From assembly GCA_905182135.1 (NCBI GenBank), contig CAJJAG010000002.1, positions 186,001 through 250,000 of the forward strand: a stretch of DNA of 64,000 bases, read 5' to 3'. Of the stretch, positions 28,576-39,641 are shown piece by piece (positions within the stretch are counted from its first letter, which is position 1; each line of letters begins with the position of its first letter). The translations under genes were made by a program, and so were the position numbers. Source of the stretch: an uncultured Acidimicrobiaceae bacterium. GTDB lineage: Bacteria > Actinomycetota > Acidimicrobiia > Acidimicrobiales > UBA10347. Below the pieces are notes generated by a model. It was given only the letters and a program-made list of their open reading frames with translations. It did no database searches and was not told where the DNA came from.

Positions 28576-31500
28576 CTAACGACCCATATCGATGACGTCG
28601 GCGAGGCGTGAGCCTGCACCACTGCCACCGCCAGCGAGCCATTCGCTTGGGTCGACGTCGGAATCTTCTGACGAGTAGAAATCCATCGGCTTGTAGTCCG
28701 GAGCATCGGTGACGACCTCGCGGTACCGCTCGATACCGGTGCCAGCCGGGATCAACTTACCAATGATGATGTTCTCCTTGAGACCACGCAGACCATCGTT
28801 CTTGCCTTCGATCGCTGCCTCGGTGAGCACACGGGTCGTTTCCTGGAAGGAAGCGGCCGAGAGCCAAGATTCCGTAGCTAGCGATGCCTTGGTGATACCC
28901 ATAAGCACGGGACGGCCGTCAGCAGGGCGCTTGCCCTCTTGGACCAGTGCCATATTGGTGTCGCGGAAGATCTTGGCGTCGATGCTCTCGCCAGGCAAGA
29001 ACTCACTGTCGTTGGCTTCACCAATCGCGATGCGACGGGTCATCTGCCGAACAATGAGTTCGATGTGCTTGTCGTGAATCGATACACCTTGATCTCGGTA
29101 CACCGACTGCACTTCCTCGACGAGGTAGCGCTGCGTCTCGCGGATGCCACGGATCTCAAGGAGCTCCTTGGGATCACGAGGACCTTCAACGATTGGATCG
29201 CCGGCGGTGATCTCGTCACCGTCTTCGACCTCGAGGCGCTGCTGGCCAGGAATCAGGTAGACCTCTTCTTCGCCATCGTCGCCGATGACGTTGATCGCAC
29301 GACCGCGACCCTCGTCTTCACCGATACGAACAGTGCCAGAGATACGAGCAAGAGTTGCCTTGCCCTTCGGACTACGTGCCTCGAAGAGCTCAACAACGCG
29401 TGGGAGACCACCAGCAATGTCCTTGCCCTTAGAGGCAACACCACCGGTGTGGAACGTACGCATGGTCAGCTGAGTACCAGGCTCACCAATCGACTGAGCG
29501 GCGATAACGCCAACCGCTTCGCCAACCTCGATGTTGCCACCGGTTGCCAGCGACATGCCATAGCTGGCCCGGCTGATGCCGTGATCAGAGTTGTCGGTCA
29601 GCGGTGACAAGCACCGAACTTCGGTGACGGCTTCGTCGTCACGCATGTCCGCCATCATGAACTCATCGATGATGGTGCCGGCTGCAAACACACGGCCATC
29701 ACTCAAGGTGATGTCTTCACCAAGGGTACGGCTATAGAGACGGGTCTCTAGGTAGTAACGGGCATTGGCTTCGTCTGGCTTTACATCTTCGATGATCACC
29801 ACCGGTGGCTTTGCGCCATCAGCGAATGGATCGTCGTCGTTGATGATGACCTCTTGGGCCACATCGACGAGGCGACGGGTTAGGTAACCCGAGTCAGCAG
29901 TACGGAGCGCCGTATCAACCAGACCCTTACGAGCACCAGGTGTCGCGATGTAGTACTCAAGCATCTTGAGACCTTCGCGGTAGTTGCTCTTAATTGGACG
30001 AGGGATCAAGTCACCACGAGGGTTCGCTACCAGACCACGCATTCCTGCGATCTGTCGCACCTGCATCCAGTTGCCACGAGCGCCAGAACCGACCATCATC
30101 TGGACCGGGTTGAACTCCATCGCCTTGAGGCTTTTCTCCATCTCAGCAGCGATAACAGCCGTAGCGTCGGTCCAAATTTCCACTTCTTGCTGGCGACGCT
30201 CACCATCGGTGATGATGCCTCGACGGAAGTGCTGCTCAACCTTGTCAGCTTCGATCTCGTACTCGTCGAGAATCTCTTGCTTGTTCGTCGGTGTACGAAC
30301 GTCGTCGATCGAAACAGTCACCCCGGAACGCATGGCGTACAAGAAACAAATGTCCTTGAGGCCATCGAGGCTCGTCGACACTTCCGACTTGATGAACTTG
30401 CGAGCGAGCGTGTCGACGATCGTGCCCATGAGGCGTTTGTCAACTGGCTCGTTGATGAACTCGAAGGCTTCAGGCAAGACCGCGTTGAAGAACACACGAC
30501 CAGGGGTGGTCGACCGGTACGTAGCCGCAACACCGTTGGCCGGAGTTTCGACCAGGGTGGCGGTGCGGTACTCGATTGCGTCGTGCAACTTAACATGGCC
30601 GTCTTCGTAGGCACGTTCCAGTTCCATGAGGCTGCGGTAGACCGGCAGACGCTCGGGGCTTACGCCACGCACGTCGTCGGTCAGGTAGTAAGCACCGATG
30701 ATCATGTCCTGCGTTGGCGTGACGAGCGGACGGCCGTGGGCCGGGCTCAACACGTTGTTGGCAGAGAGCATCAGAATGCGAGCCTCGGCCTGCGCTTCGG
30801 CAGACAGCGGCAAGTGAACAGCCATCTGGTCGCCGTCAAAGTCAGCGTTAAAGGCGGTGCAAACCAGAGGGTGAATCTGGATTGCCTTGCCCTCAACCAG
30901 TACAGGCTCAAACGCCTGGATACCAAGACGGTGAAGCGTAGGAGCACGGTTCAACATGACAGGGTGTTCTTGGATAACGCCGGCGAGGACGTCCCAGACT
31001 TCACTCTTGCGGCGCTCAACCATGCGCTTAGCCGACTTGATGTTCTGGGCAATGCCCTCGTCGACAAGCTTCTTCATGACGAACGGCTTAAATAGTTCGA
31101 GAGCCATCAGCTTAGGAAGACCGCACTGGTGGAACTTCAGGGTCGGGCCAACCACGATCACAGAACGACCGGAGTAGTCAACGCGCTTACCCAGAAGGTT
31201 CTGCCGGAAGCGGCCCTGCTTACCCTTGAGCATGTCAGAGAGCGATTTGAGTGGACGGTTGCCAGGACCCGTTACCGGACGGCCACGACGACCATTGTCA
31301 AACAACGCGTCAACCGCTTCTTGCAACATGCGCTTTTCGTTGTTCACGATGATCTCGGGAGCTCCGAGGTCGAGCAAACGCTTGAGGCGGTTATTGCGGT
31401 TGATGACTCGGCGGTAGAGATCGTTCAAGTCAGAGGTCGCAAAGCGGCCACCGTCAAGCTGCACCATTGGGCGCAACTCTGGCGGGATGACCGGAACAAC

Positions 31501-32502
31501 ATCGAGCACCATGGCGCCCGGATCGTTCGCACGTTTGCCGCGCTCGTCGCGACGGTTGAATGCCGTAACGATCTTCAGGCGTTTGATGGCCTTTTGCTTT
31601 CGCTGCGCCGACAGAGGTCGCATACCTTCTGGTGGATCAACAGCGATACGGAGCTTGACTTCTTCGTCGTCGAAGTCGATACGTTCGATCAGTGACTTGA
31701 TCGCATCAGCGCCCATGCCACCTTCGAAATAATCGGCGTAGCGATCGCTGAGCTCACGCCACAACATTTCATCTTCGATGATCTGGCGGCTGAACAGTGT
31801 CTTGAACTGGACATAGGCAAGTTCGATGAGTTCGAGTTCTGCTTCGTACTCTTCGCGGATTGCTTCGAGGTCCTTATCGCCCGCCTTGCGGCGTTGCTTG
31901 ATCTCGTTGTCCTTGGCGTTGTCGGTCTCGAGTTCAGCGAGTTCATTCTCGAGTTCTTCGGTGCGCTCTTGCAAACGAAGATCACGCTCTTTAGCGATCT
32001 CTTCCTTCTCAAGCAGCATTTCCTTTTCGAGCTCAACAAGGTCTTCGTCACGCTTTTCTTCGTCAACCCAGGTGACCAGGTTCGCTGCGAAATAGATGAC
32101 CTTTTCGAGCTGTTTTGCCTTGAGTTCTTCTTTGGGCTCAGTGCCCATAAGCAGGTAGGCCAACCACGAACGGGTACCACGCAGGTACCAGATATGGACA
32201 GCCGGGGCAGCCAACTCGATATGGCCCATACGCTCGCGGCGAACCTTTGAGCGGGTTACTTCGACCCGGCAACGCTCACAGATGATGCCCTTGAAGCGAA
32301 TCCGCTTGTACTTGCCACAGGCACATTCCCAGTCCTTGGTAGGACCGAAGATGGTCTCACAGAAGAGGCCGTCTTTCTCAGGCTTAAGCGTGCGGTAGTT
32401 AATGGTCTCGGGCTTCTTTACTTCACCGTTTGACCATGTGCGGATTGAATCTGCGGTGGCAAGGCCAATTCGCAGGTGGGCGAAATCATTTACATCTAGC
32501 AT
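28576..32502 (-). CDS. rpoC: DNA-directed RNA polymerase beta' subunit
   Basis: This 1308-aa subunit forms the catalytic centre and clamp. The N-terminal zinc site is Cys60, Cys62, Cys75 and Cys78. The Mg-binding [14 protein letters not shown] lies at about residues 545-560. The bridge helix/trigger loop follow, including [20 protein letters not shown] lysine/glutamate-rich coiled-coil insert lies around residues 155-220. The start overlaps the rpoB stop by one base. Confidence 0.98.
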   Translation of the reverse strand: MLDVNDFAHLRIGLATADSIRTWSNGEVKKPETINYRTLKPEKDGLFCETIFGPTKDWECACGKYKRIRFKGIICERCRVEVTRSKVRRERMGHIELAAPAVHIWYLRGTRSWLAYLLMGTEPKEELKAKQLEKVIYFAANLVTWVDEEKRDEDLVELEKEMLLEKEEIAKERDLRLQERTEELENELAELETDNAKDNEIKQRRKAGDKDLEAIREEYEAELELIELAYVQFKTLFSRQIIEDEMLWRELSDRYADYFEGGMGADAIKSLIERIDFDDEEVKLRIAVDPPEGMRPLSAQRKQKAIKRLKIVTAFNRRDERGKRANDPGAMVLDVVPVIPPELRPMVQLDGGRFATSDLNDLYRRVINRNNRLKRLLDLGAPEIIVNNEKRMLQEAVDALFDNGRRGRPVTGPGNRPLKSLSDMLKGKQGRFRQNLLGKRVDYSGRSVIVVGPTLKFHQCGLPKLMALELFKPFVMKKLVDEGIAQNIKSAKRMVERRKSEVWDVLAGVIQEHPVMLNRAPTLHRLGIQAFEPVLVEGKAIQIHPLVCTAFNADFDGDQMAVHLPLSAEAQAEARILMLSANNVLSPAHGRPLVTPTQDMIIGAYYLTDDVRGVSPERLPVYRSLMELERAYEDGHVKLHDAIEYRTATLVETPANGVAATYRSTTPGRVFFNAVLPEAFEFINEPVDKRLMGTIVDTLARKFIKSEVSTSLDGLKDICFLYAMRSGVTVSIDDVRTPTNKQEILDEYEIEADKVEQHFRRGIITDGERRQQEVEIWTDATAVIAAEMEKSLKAMEFNPVQMMVGSGARGNWMQVRQIAGMRGLVANPRGDLIPRPIKSNYREGLKMLEYYIATPGARKGLVDTALRTADSGYLTRRLVDVAQEVIINDDDPFADGAKPPVVIIEDVKPDEANARYYLETRLYSRTLGEDITLSDGRVFAAGTIIDEFMMADMRDDEAVTEVRCLSPLTDNSDHGISRASYGMSLATGGNIEVGEAVGVIAAQSIGEPGTQLTMRTFHTGGVASKGKDIAGGLPRVVELFEARSPKGKATLARISGTVRIGEDEGRGRAINVIGDDGEEEVYLIPGQQRLEVEDGDEITAGDPIVEGPRDPKELLEIRGIRETQRYLVEEVQSVYRDQGVSIHDKHIELIVRQMTRRIAIGEANDSEFLPGESIDAKIFRDTNMALVQEGKRPADGRPVLMGITKASLATESWLSAASFQETTRVLTEAAIEGKNDGLRGLKENIIIGKLIPAGTGIERYREVVTDAPDYKPMDFYSSEDSDVDPSEWLAGGGSGAGSRLADVIDMGR

Positions 32503-35500
32503 CAGACGCCACTCCTCTCGGCTCGTTCGCGGGCTCTGCGAGCATCTTCCTCATCGGAGCCACGCTCGGGACGTGACAGATCGATACCGAGTTCTTCGGT
32601 TGCCCGGAAGACCTCGTCGTCGAGTTCACGCATTTCGATATTGGACCCGTCGTGGTGGAGGACCTCGACGTTCAGACACAGGGCCTGCATTTCCTTGATG
32701 AGCACCTTGAAAGACTCAGGAATGCCCGGCTCAGGAATGTTGTCACCCTTGACAATTGCTTCGTAGACCTTGACTCGGCCAAGCACGTCGTCGCTCTTGA
32801 TGGTGAGCAACTCTTGCAGGCAGTAAGCGGCGCCGTATGCCTCGAGTGCCCATACTTCCATCTCACCAAAGCGCTGGCCACCGAACTGGGCCTTACCGCC
32901 AAGTGGCTGCTGTGTGATCATCGAGTATGGACCCGTTGAACGTGCGTGGATCTTGTCATCGACCAAGTGGGCCAGCTTCAGAATGTACATGAAGCCAACG
33001 GTGGTCTTGCTGTCGAACTTTTCGCCGGTACGACCGTCGATCAGCTGAACCTTGCCGTCATCACCAATCAGGCGGACACCGTCATGGGTTTCAGGGTTGA
33101 TGTTGCGCAGGATGTCCTGGATGGTCGGGTGTTTGCCGGCCAACTCGACTTCGTCCCACTTCGCACCATCGAATACCGGCGTCGCTACGAGCGTCGACGG
33201 CTTCGTGACAGGGCGGGTCTTGGTCTCTGTGCCGTAGAGCGGATCGTCGCCGACCCGGTTTCCATCAATTTCCCAACCCCAACGAGCTGCGTAGCCAAGG
33301 TGCGCTTCGAGCACCTGACCTACGTTCATGCGGCTTGGAACACCCAGTGGGTTCAAGATCACATCGACCGGAGTGCCGTCTTCGAGATATGGCATGTCTT
33401 CGATCGGAAGGATCCGAGAGATAACGCCCTTGTTGCCATGACGGCCAGCGAGCTTGTCGCCGACGCTGATCTTGCGCTTCTGCGCTACGTAGACACGTAC
33501 CAACTGATTCACACCAGGAGGGAGTTCATCGCCGTCGTCGCGGCTGAAGACACGGACATTGGTGACTTTGCCTTGTTCGCCATGTGGAACCTTGAGGCTT
33601 GTGTCACGGACCTCGCGGGCCTTCTCGCCAAAGATTGCACGTAGCAGACGCTCTTCTGGCGTGAGCTCGGTTTCGCCCTTGGGCGTGACCTTGCCGACCA
33701 GTACGTCGCCAGGCTTGACTTCCGCTCCAACACGGATGATGCCGCGTTCGTCGAGGTCAGCCAGGATCTCGTCGCTCAGGTTTGGAATATCACGAGTGAT
33801 TTCTTCCGGGCCGAGCTTGGTGTCGCGAGCATCGATCTCGTGCTCGTGAATGTGAATCGAAGTCAGCACGTCGTCCTTGACGAGGCGCTGACTCAGGATG
33901 ATCGCATCTTCAAAGTTGTAACCGCGCCATGGCATGAATGCCACGAGCAGGTTCTTACCGAGGGCAAGTTCACCCCAATCAGTAGACGGACCGTCACAAA
34001 TGAGCTGGCCCTTCTTGATGACATCGCCAACAATGACTCGCGTCTTGTGGTTAATGCATGTGTCTTGGTTCGAACGGTTGAACTTCGACAAGACGTGGGT
34101 ATGACGGCCCGTGGTGTAGTCGACCACGATCGAGTTGCCGTTGACTTCCTGGATTGTCCCGTCTTCGAGGGCCAGGATCATGTTGGCTGCGTCATTCGCG
34201 GCGCGAGCCTCGACACCGGTACCGATGTACGGGGCTTCGGCACGCAGCAGGGGAACTGCCTGGCGCTGCATGTTCGCACCCATAAGGGCACGGTTTGCAT
34301 CGTCGTGCTCAAGGAACGGGATCAGTGCCGTAGCGATCGAAATGATCTGCTGCGGCGAAACATCCATCATCTGGACTTCTCTGCCCGGAACGTACGAGAT
34401 TTCGGTGGTAGCACCGAAGAAGACGTCCTGTTCGAGCTGCAGTCGCAGACCTTCGAGGGTTGCTGCCTGAGGCGAGCGACGCACAAGAACCTTGGCCTCG
34501 GCGAACGTGCCATCGGGGTTCAGCTTGGCGTTGGCCTGAGCAACAACGTATTCCTCTTCCTCGTCAGCAGCGAGGTAACGAATGATGTCGTGCTGGACGA
34601 CACCGTCGTGGACCTCACGGTATGGCGATTCGATGAAGCCGAAGCTATTCACGCGGGCGAAGCTGGCGAGACCACCGATAAGGCCGATGTTCGGGCCTTC
34701 TGGAGTTTCGATCGGGCACATACGGCCGTAATGGCTGAAGTGCACATCTCGTACTTCGAAGCCAGCACGTTCGCGGCTCAGTCCACCTGGGCCGAGCGCT
34801 GAAAGGCGACGGCGGTGAGTCAGCCCGGAAAGTGGGTTGACCTGGTCCATGAACTGCGACAGCTGTGAGGTTCCGAAGAACTCCTTCACTGCGGCAACGA
34901 CGGGGCGAATGTTGATGAGCGTCTGTGGCGTGATGGCCTCAACATCTTGGGTGGTCATGCGCTCGCGCACGACACGTTCCATACGGCTAAGACCGATACG
35001 AACCTGGTTCTGAATCAGTTCCCCCACGGAACGGATACGACGGTTTGCAAAGTGATCTTGGTCATCCAGGCGGTAGCCGGGCTCGGCTCGCACCAGATGG
35101 AGCAGATAGGTACAGCTAGCGAGAACTTCGGCCGGAGTCAGAACAGGGTGATCGAGTTCTGGGCCTTCAAGGTCGATGCCGAAGGTCTCTTCAATGCGCT
35201 TGATTTCTGGACCGAGCTTGCGGTTCAGCTTGTAACGGCCAACGCGGCTCAGGTCATAACGACGGCTCTCGAAGAACGCGCTACGGAAGTAGTTACGGGC
35301 AGACTCGACTGATGGCGGCTCGCCCGGGCGAACTCGCTTGTAGATCTCGAGCAGCGCTTCGTCTTGGGTCTGAGCCAGAAGCTTGGTCTGGTCTTCTTCC
35401 CACTGGCCTTCGAGAAAGTCGAAGTGGCGAACGAATGCAGGCAGGAAGCCAGGTGCATTTTCTTCGTCGAAACCAAGCGCACGGATCAGCGTGAACATCG

Positions 35501-36101
35501 ACAAGCGGCGCTTGCGAGCTACACGAGTACCGGCCGTGACATCCTTGCCAGGCTTCTGCTCGACGTCGAACTCGATCCATTCACCGCGGTACGGGTGAAT
35601 GGTGCCGGTTACAAGCTGGTGCTTGCTCAAGTTGCGCAGGCGGTAACGCTCACCCGGCTGGAAGATAACGCCTGGGCTTCGTACGAGTTGCGAAACAACA
35701 ACACGCTCGGTGCCGTTGATGATGAAAGTGCCGTTCTCGGTCATCATGGGGAAGTCGCCCATGAACACGGTCTGTTCCTTTATTTCGCCAGTTTCGGCGT
35801 TCATGAAACGGGCCCGCACGAAGATCGGAGCGCTGAACGTCATGTCTTGACGCTTGCACTCACTCTCGGTGAACTTCGGTGGTGGGCGAAGATCTTCGTC
35901 GGTTGCGTCGAATTCGAGTTCGAGTTGCAGGTTCTCCGAGAAGTCCGTAATTGGACTGATATCGCGGAAAATTTGCTGCAGACCATGGTCCAAGAACCAT
36001 TTGAACGAGTCGCGTTGGATGGAAATGAGGTCAGGAAGTTCGAGAACAGTTTCGAGGTTGCCGAACGAGTAACGCACAGGCGCTGTAGCGCGAGTTGCCA
36101 C
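32502..36101 (-). CDS. rpoB: DNA-directed RNA polymerase beta subunit
   Basis: This 1199-aa subunit starts with GTG after an AGGAG. The rifampicin-region segment [31 protein letters not shown] is present with the wild-type-like residues, followed by [18 protein letters not shown]. The C-terminal [20 protein letters not shown] block is intact. No rplJ/rplL genes precede it; instead 540 non-coding bases and rho lie upstream. Confidence 0.98.
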   Translation of the reverse strand: MATRATAPVRYSFGNLETVLELPDLISIQRDSFKWFLDHGLQQIFRDISPITDFSENLQLELEFDATDEDLRPPPKFTESECKRQDMTFSAPIFVRARFMNAETGEIKEQTVFMGDFPMMTENGTFIINGTERVVVSQLVRSPGVIFQPGERYRLRNLSKHQLVTGTIHPYRGEWIEFDVEQKPGKDVTAGTRVARKRRLSMFTLIRALGFDEENAPGFLPAFVRHFDFLEGQWEEDQTKLLAQTQDEALLEIYKRVRPGEPPSVESARNYFRSAFFESRRYDLSRVGRYKLNRKLGPEIKRIEETFGIDLEGPELDHPVLTPAEVLASCTYLLHLVRAEPGYRLDDQDHFANRRIRSVGELIQNQVRIGLSRMERVVRERMTTQDVEAITPQTLINIRPVVAAVKEFFGTSQLSQFMDQVNPLSGLTHRRRLSALGPGGLSRERAGFEVRDVHFSHYGRMCPIETPEGPNIGLIGGLASFARVNSFGFIESPYREVHDGVVQHDIIRYLAADEEEEYVVAQANAKLNPDGTFAEAKVLVRRSPQAATLEGLRLQLEQDVFFGATTEISYVPGREVQMMDVSPQQIISIATALIPFLEHDDANRALMGANMQRQAVPLLRAEAPYIGTGVEARAANDAANMILALEDGTIQEVNGNSIVVDYTTGRHTHVLSKFNRSNQDTCINHKTRVIVGDVIKKGQLICDGPSTDWGELALGKNLLVAFMPWRGYNFEDAIILSQRLVKDDVLTSIHIHEHEIDARDTKLGPEEITRDIPNLSDEILADLDERGIIRVGAEVKPGDVLVGKVTPKGETELTPEERLLRAIFGEKAREVRDTSLKVPHGEQGKVTNVRVFSRDDGDELPPGVNQLVRVYVAQKRKISVGDKLAGRHGNKGVISRILPIEDMPYLEDGTPVDVILNPLGVPSRMNVGQVLEAHLGYAARWGWEIDGNRVGDDPLYGTETKTRPVTKPSTLVATPVFDGAKWDEVELAGKHPTIQDILRNINPETHDGVRLIGDDGKVQLIDGRTGEKFDSKTTVGFMYILKLAHLVDDKIHARSTGPYSMITQQPLGGKAQFGGQRFGEMEVWALEAYGAAYCLQELLTIKSDDVLGRVKVYEAIVKGDNIPEPGIPESFKVLIKEMQALCLNVEVLHHDGSNIEMRELDDEVFRATEELGIDLSRPERGSDEEDARRARERAERSGV

Positions 36102-36643
36102 GTGTAACTCCTAGTAGTGGGGACGCATCAAAAACGATGCCAGGTGAGAAAAGGAGCTCATGAAGAGACGCGCCAAAAAGAAAAAGAACCAGTTTGACCC
36201 ATCGTAAACAAGGCTCGTCCAGCCTAAAGCGCCCATTTAGGGTTTCACAACGCAGCCGACAACGTTTGTTTTCATCGTTTTCTGGCCGGTTCGCCGGCTG
36301 TGGCTCTTTCGGACAGAAAGTAGCTCGAGCAAAGGAGCTGTACCGGTACGGGCCACCGACGGCAAAAGCTAGATTGTGGAGCATCCGCGTCGGCGACAAG
36401 GACATCAACAAACCAATACCTTTGCATTTGCTGCAGTGGACCTATGCCGTGGTCCCCGTCGTTGCTCGCCTCGGAGCGATTACAACCGATGCAACTCCGT
36501 GGCCGGGCTCGACCGGCTAATCGAAACCAACCCAGCTGGCAGCGTGGTCGACCCGGCAGCATGGTCGCCAAAAACCGACCCGCCGGTGGCCATCGGGAAG
36601 GTTCCAGCCAGACCGGGTTACTTGGACTTCCAGCCAGACCGGG
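36102..36643. other. Non-coding region between rpoB and rho
   Basis: These 540 bases hold the leader and probably the promoter of rpoBC, plus the 3' flank of rho. No gene is seen. A short GCCGG/CCGGC hairpin at 36285-36298 lacks a T-run. A 26-bp tandem duplication covers the rho stop at the right end. Confidence 0.5.
36201..36228 (-). promoter_or_regulatory. Candidate promoter of rpoBC
   Basis: On the minus strand TTTAGG (36228-36223), 16 nt and TACGAT (36206-36201) form a weak -35/-10 pair, giving a leader of roughly 90 nt before rpoB. Confidence 0.3.
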
Positions 36644-36653
36644 TTACTTGGAC
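36602..36653. repeat. 26-bp tandem duplication across the rho stop codon
   Basis: Two perfect 26-bp units lie at 36602-36627 and 36628-36653. The inner copy contains the last Ser-Lys codons and the TAA of rho; the outer copy repeats them outside the gene. Confidence 0.85.
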
Positions 36654-38359
36654 TTGGCGACTTCGTTCAGGAAGTCAGCGTTCGTCCTAAAATTCCTGAG
36701 CCGGTCGAGCAGGAGGTCCAGCGATGCGACGGTCTTCGATGAACCTTCGTCTCCGACGGCGTCGAGGACTCGGCGCATCTTCGTCGTTGCACCCAGGCTT
36801 TTTGAGTCCATCAACAACTCGTCGTGACGAGTTGAGCTAGCCGCTATGTCAACCGCAGGCCACATGCGTTTTTCAGCTGCGTCACGAGACAATCGCAGTT
36901 CCATGTTGCCGGTGCCCTTGAACTCTTCAAAGATCACTTCGTCCATGCGCGAGCCGGTTTCAACTAGTGCCGTCGCCAGAACGGTAAGCGAGCCGCCGCC
37001 TTCGATATTGCGCGCTGCACCGAAGAGGCGCTTGGCCGGGTACAAGGCACCAGCGTCTACGCCACCGGACATGGTGCGCCCACTGAAGCGACCACTCAAG
37101 TTGTAGGCCCTAGCTAGACGAGTGATGCCATCCATAATGATGCAGACATCGTCGCCGGATTCGACCATACGTCGAGCTCGCTCGGACACAAGTTCGGCAA
37201 CCGCTATGTGTTCGTCGGTTGGGCGATCGAAGGTCGAGGCAACGACCTCACCGTTGGTGAGCCACCGCTTCATATCGGTGACTTCTTCTGGGCGTTCGTC
37301 GATGAGCAGCACGATCAAGCGAACTTCTGGGTGATTTGTTTCGATCGAACGAACTATTTCTTTGATGACCGTCGTCTTGCCTGCCTTCGGAGGCGCAACA
37401 ATCAGGCCACGTTGGCCCTTGCCAATAGGGGCAACAAGATCCACGATTCGTGCGGTCAAATTGGCTGGAGTCGTCGCCCGCTCGAGAACAAGTTGCTCTG
37501 TGGGGAAGATTGGCGTGAGGTCGTCGAAGTTGGGCCGGCCTCGGGCTTCTTCTGGTTCGCGTTCGTTGACGGCGTCAACGGTAATCAATGCTGGGTTCTT
37601 CTCGTTGCGAGCAGCAGGCCGGGAGGTCCCACGGATGCGATCACCTGACCGCAACCCGAAGTCGCGGACCATCTTGACCGGCACATAACAATCGTCGCTA
37701 CTTGCAAGGCCGCCCTCGACGCGCAAGAACCCATATCCGTCACTACGCAGGTCCATGAAACCATCTACAGAGACGTGCTCACCGTCCCATCCCAATTCTT
37801 CGCGGTCACGACCCCGCCGGCGGCGGCGACGCTTATTACCCTGATCGTCGTTCGAATCGCCACGGTCATTATTTGAATCGTTGCGGTCGCCGCGATCGCT
37901 ATTCGAATCGCCACGGTTCTTAGAATCGGCACGGTCATTGTTTGAATCGTTGCGACTGTTCGAATCGTTGCGGCCGCCGCGATCATTATTCAAATCGCCG
38001 CGATCGTTACGGACATTCTGTCGACCTTTGCTTGCCGTGCGCTGAGGCGCACCTCTGCTCGGCCCAGGAGTTTTCTCGCTCGCGTCATCGCGCTCATCAC
38101 CATCGGCGCTTGCGTCGCCACGACTGCTGTTTGGGACTGTGTCCGGTGCGTCGTCGAACGCGAGTCGCACCGCAGAGTCATCAGTCGCATCGGTCTCGTT
38201 AGCGCCAACGATCAGATCAATGATCTGTGCCTTACGCATACGAGATCCGACCTTGTTGCCCATCGCCTGAGCGATGACGGTCAGTTCGGCACGATCCTTG
38301 CCTTCAAGGGTGCTGCGATCGGAAGTCACGGGTAACTCCTGTGAGGTGTGTGATGCCAC
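36644..38359 (-). CDS. rho: Transcription termination factor Rho with long disordered N-terminal insert
   Basis: This 571-aa hexameric RNA helicase ends transcripts at rut sites. It has an N-terminal Rho-N helix region (residues ~14-52), then an acidic/polar stretch, then a low-complexity Asn/Asp/Arg/Ser stretch (about residues 113-175) and an Arg cluster. The OB fold follows (GFMDLRSDGYGFLR), then Walker A PPKAGKTTV and the Q/R-loop region. Actinobacterial Rho commonly has an insert at this place, but the repeated N-D-R-G-D-S composition here is extreme. The start is GTG. Downstream of it lie rpoBC, upstream thrH. Confidence 0.95.
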   Translation of the reverse strand: MASHTSQELPVTSDRSTLEGKDRAELTVIAQAMGNKVGSRMRKAQIIDLIVGANETDATDDSAVRLAFDDAPDTVPNSSRGDASADGDERDDASEKTPGPSRGAPQRTASKGRQNVRNDRGDLNNDRGGRNDSNSRNDSNNDRADSKNRGDSNSDRGDRNDSNNDRGDSNDDQGNKRRRRRRGRDREELGWDGEHVSVDGFMDLRSDGYGFLRVEGGLASSDDCYVPVKMVRDFGLRSGDRIRGTSRPAARNEKNPALITVDAVNEREPEEARGRPNFDDLTPIFPTEQLVLERATTPANLTARIVDLVAPIGKGQRGLIVAPPKAGKTTVIKEIVRSIETNHPEVRLIVLLIDERPEEVTDMKRWLTNGEVVASTFDRPTDEHIAVAELVSERARRMVESGDDVCIIMDGITRLARAYNLSGRFSGRTMSGGVDAGALYPAKRLFGAARNIEGGGSLTVLATALVETGSRMDEVIFEEFKGTGNMELRLSRDAAEKRMWPAVDIAASSTRHDELLMDSKSLGATTKMRRVLDAVGDEGSSKTVASLDLLLDRLRNFRTNADFLNEVAKSK

Positions 38360-38473
38360 TCAATTCCGCTGCCCAAACTGGGGCTGGAATGAGGGGCGGG
38401 AAGACGGAACGAGGCCCGTGTGCGAAAGAACTTCAGTGGCTAACTACCTGAACAGAACGGTATCACTGGTGCT

Positions 38474-38502
38474 GATCCGTTCCTCATATTGGAACACGGA
38501 TC
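38474..38502 (-). terminator. Possible terminator after thrH
   Basis: GATCCGTTCC pairs with GGAACACGGATC (two-base bulge) in a 10-bp stem 25 nt beyond the thrH stop. No T-run follows, so this is tentative. Confidence 0.3.
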
Positions 38503-38526
38503 GGGTGCTCGCCCAACGCCGGAGGG

Positions 38527-39132
38527 CTAGAGAGAGTCGATCCAGTATAGGAAATCGTCATATTCTTGGAACGAAGCAAGCTGCGGATTGTCCGCAATAA
38601 TTTGGTCCGGCGCATGGAAGAGACTGCCAGCCTCGGCAGCGTTCAACATGGACAGGTCGTTGAACGAATCGCCACCAGCAGTCACATGGAAGTTCAAAGC
38701 TTGCATCGCCTCTACGGTGCGCCGCTTGTGATCAGGCGTGCGTAGCTCGTAGTTAACAATTCGGTCATTCTCGACGATCAGTCGGTGGCAGAAAATCGTT
38801 GGCAGTCCGAGATGCGGCATCATGGCGCCTGCGTATTGCTCGAACGTGTCGCTCAGCAAAAGCACCTGATGGCGGCTACGCAGTGCATCAAGGAAGTCGA
38901 CAGCCCCGTCAAGTGGCTTGATCTCGGCCAAAACCTCGGCGACCGTCGGCATCGTCAGATCGTGGTCGGCCAGAATCGCGAGCCGGTAGTTCATGAGGAC
39001 GTTGTAATCCGGTTCGTCGCGGGTCGTCCGTCGCAACTCTTCGATACCGGTCAGTTCGGCCATCTCAATCCAGACCTCAGGCATGAGGACACCTTCGACA
39101 TCAAGACAGGTAACTCGCTGCTGATCAGTCAC
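38527..39132 (-). CDS. thrH: Phosphoserine phosphatase / homoserine phosphotransferase ThrH
   Basis: This 201-aa HAD-family enzyme resembles Pseudomonas ThrH over its whole length. The nucleophile motif is DVEGVLMPE (Asp11, with Glu13 rather than the usual Asp), as in ThrH. Motif II LLLSDTF, the motif III lysine region and motif IV GGDSFNDLSML follow. In Pseudomonas this enzyme hydrolyses phosphoserine and can pass its phosphate to homoserine. Here it lies beside hom and thrC in the position usually held by thrB (homoserine kinase), so it may supply phosphohomoserine. It has a GTG start and TATCCT 6 nt upstream. Confidence 0.88.
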   Translation of the reverse strand: MTDQQRVTCLDVEGVLMPEVWIEMAELTGIEELRRTTRDEPDYNVLMNYRLAILADHDLTMPTVAEVLAEIKPLDGAVDFLDALRSRHQVLLLSDTFEQYAGAMMPHLGLPTIFCHRLIVENDRIVNYELRTPDHKRRTVEAMQALNFHVTAGGDSFNDLSMLNAAEAGSLFHAPDQIIADNPQLASFQEYDDFLYWIDSL

Positions 39133-39138
39133 AAGACG

Positions 39139-39144
39139 AGGATA
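39139..39144 (-). promoter_or_regulatory. Candidate -10 of thrH (leaderless)
   Basis: On the minus strand TATCCT is followed by 6 nt and the GTG start of thrH. Confidence 0.4.
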
Positions 39145-39209
39145 ATGCGATCACACAAAAACCGACAGCCCCCTAAACCCACCTGGCAGTATTACTCAGT
39201 CGATCTTCG

Positions 39210-39641
39210 TCACTCAGTCCGCAAACTGCGGGTGTAGTAGCGAATATCTTCGAGATAGTCCCAACCCATGTTCGACCAAAACGCTTGCGCACCGGTATTT
39301 GTCGCCCACACTTCGAGCCGTAATTCGGTGATACCTCGAGCAGCGAAGCGGCGCTCGAGTTCAGTCATGATCTCACGGCCCAGCCCAGTCCCCTGCTGCC
39401 CAGGGTCAACCACACACCGCTTCACCCGACCCCGATGACCGTCATAAGTGCCCATCACTGAGCCGACGATGCTGTCATCACGTTCGGCCAAGATGAACAG
39501 CTCGCCGTCGCAATCGAGTTTGGTCACTATTTCGTCGCGATCCATCTCGGGATTGTGCTCGACGCCGCCGCGACGCCAAAGCGCCAGAACAGCGTCGACA
39601 TCATCGATGGTCACCTGCCGGAACTTGACCACACTGATCAT
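39210..39641 (-). CDS. GNAT-family N-acetyltransferase
   Basis: This 143-aa protein shows the acetyl-CoA-binding motif VDPGQQGTGLGREIM and the final beta-strand region ITELRLEVWATNTGAQAFW. GNAT proteins acetylate amines or protein N-termini; the C-terminal pattern with N-T-G-A-Q-A-F-W is like small-molecule or RimI-like members. Its ATG directly abuts the thrC stop (TAGATG), so it is the last gene of hom-thrC. The substrate is unknown. Confidence 0.85.
   Translation of the reverse strand: MISVVKFRQVTIDDVDAVLALWRRGGVEHNPEMDRDEIVTKLDCDGELFILAERDDSIVGSVMGTYDGHRGRVKRCVVDPGQQGTGLGREIMTELERRFAARGITELRLEVWATNTGAQAFWSNMGWDYLEDIRYYTRSLRTE

Noticed and set aside
30187-31095. Long plus-strand open frame (302 codons) inside rpoC
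   Set aside because: It lies opposite the catalytic region of rpoC and has no start signal or recognisable protein features.
33840-34802. Long plus-strand open frame (320 codons) inside rpoB
   Set aside because: It is antisense to highly conserved rpoB sequence, has no family resemblance, and is a codon-bias shadow.
37840-38010. Repetitive DNA considered as a CRISPR or tandem repeat array
   Set aside because: The units are irregular and translate in frame as the low-complexity part of Rho; there are no spacers of constant length.
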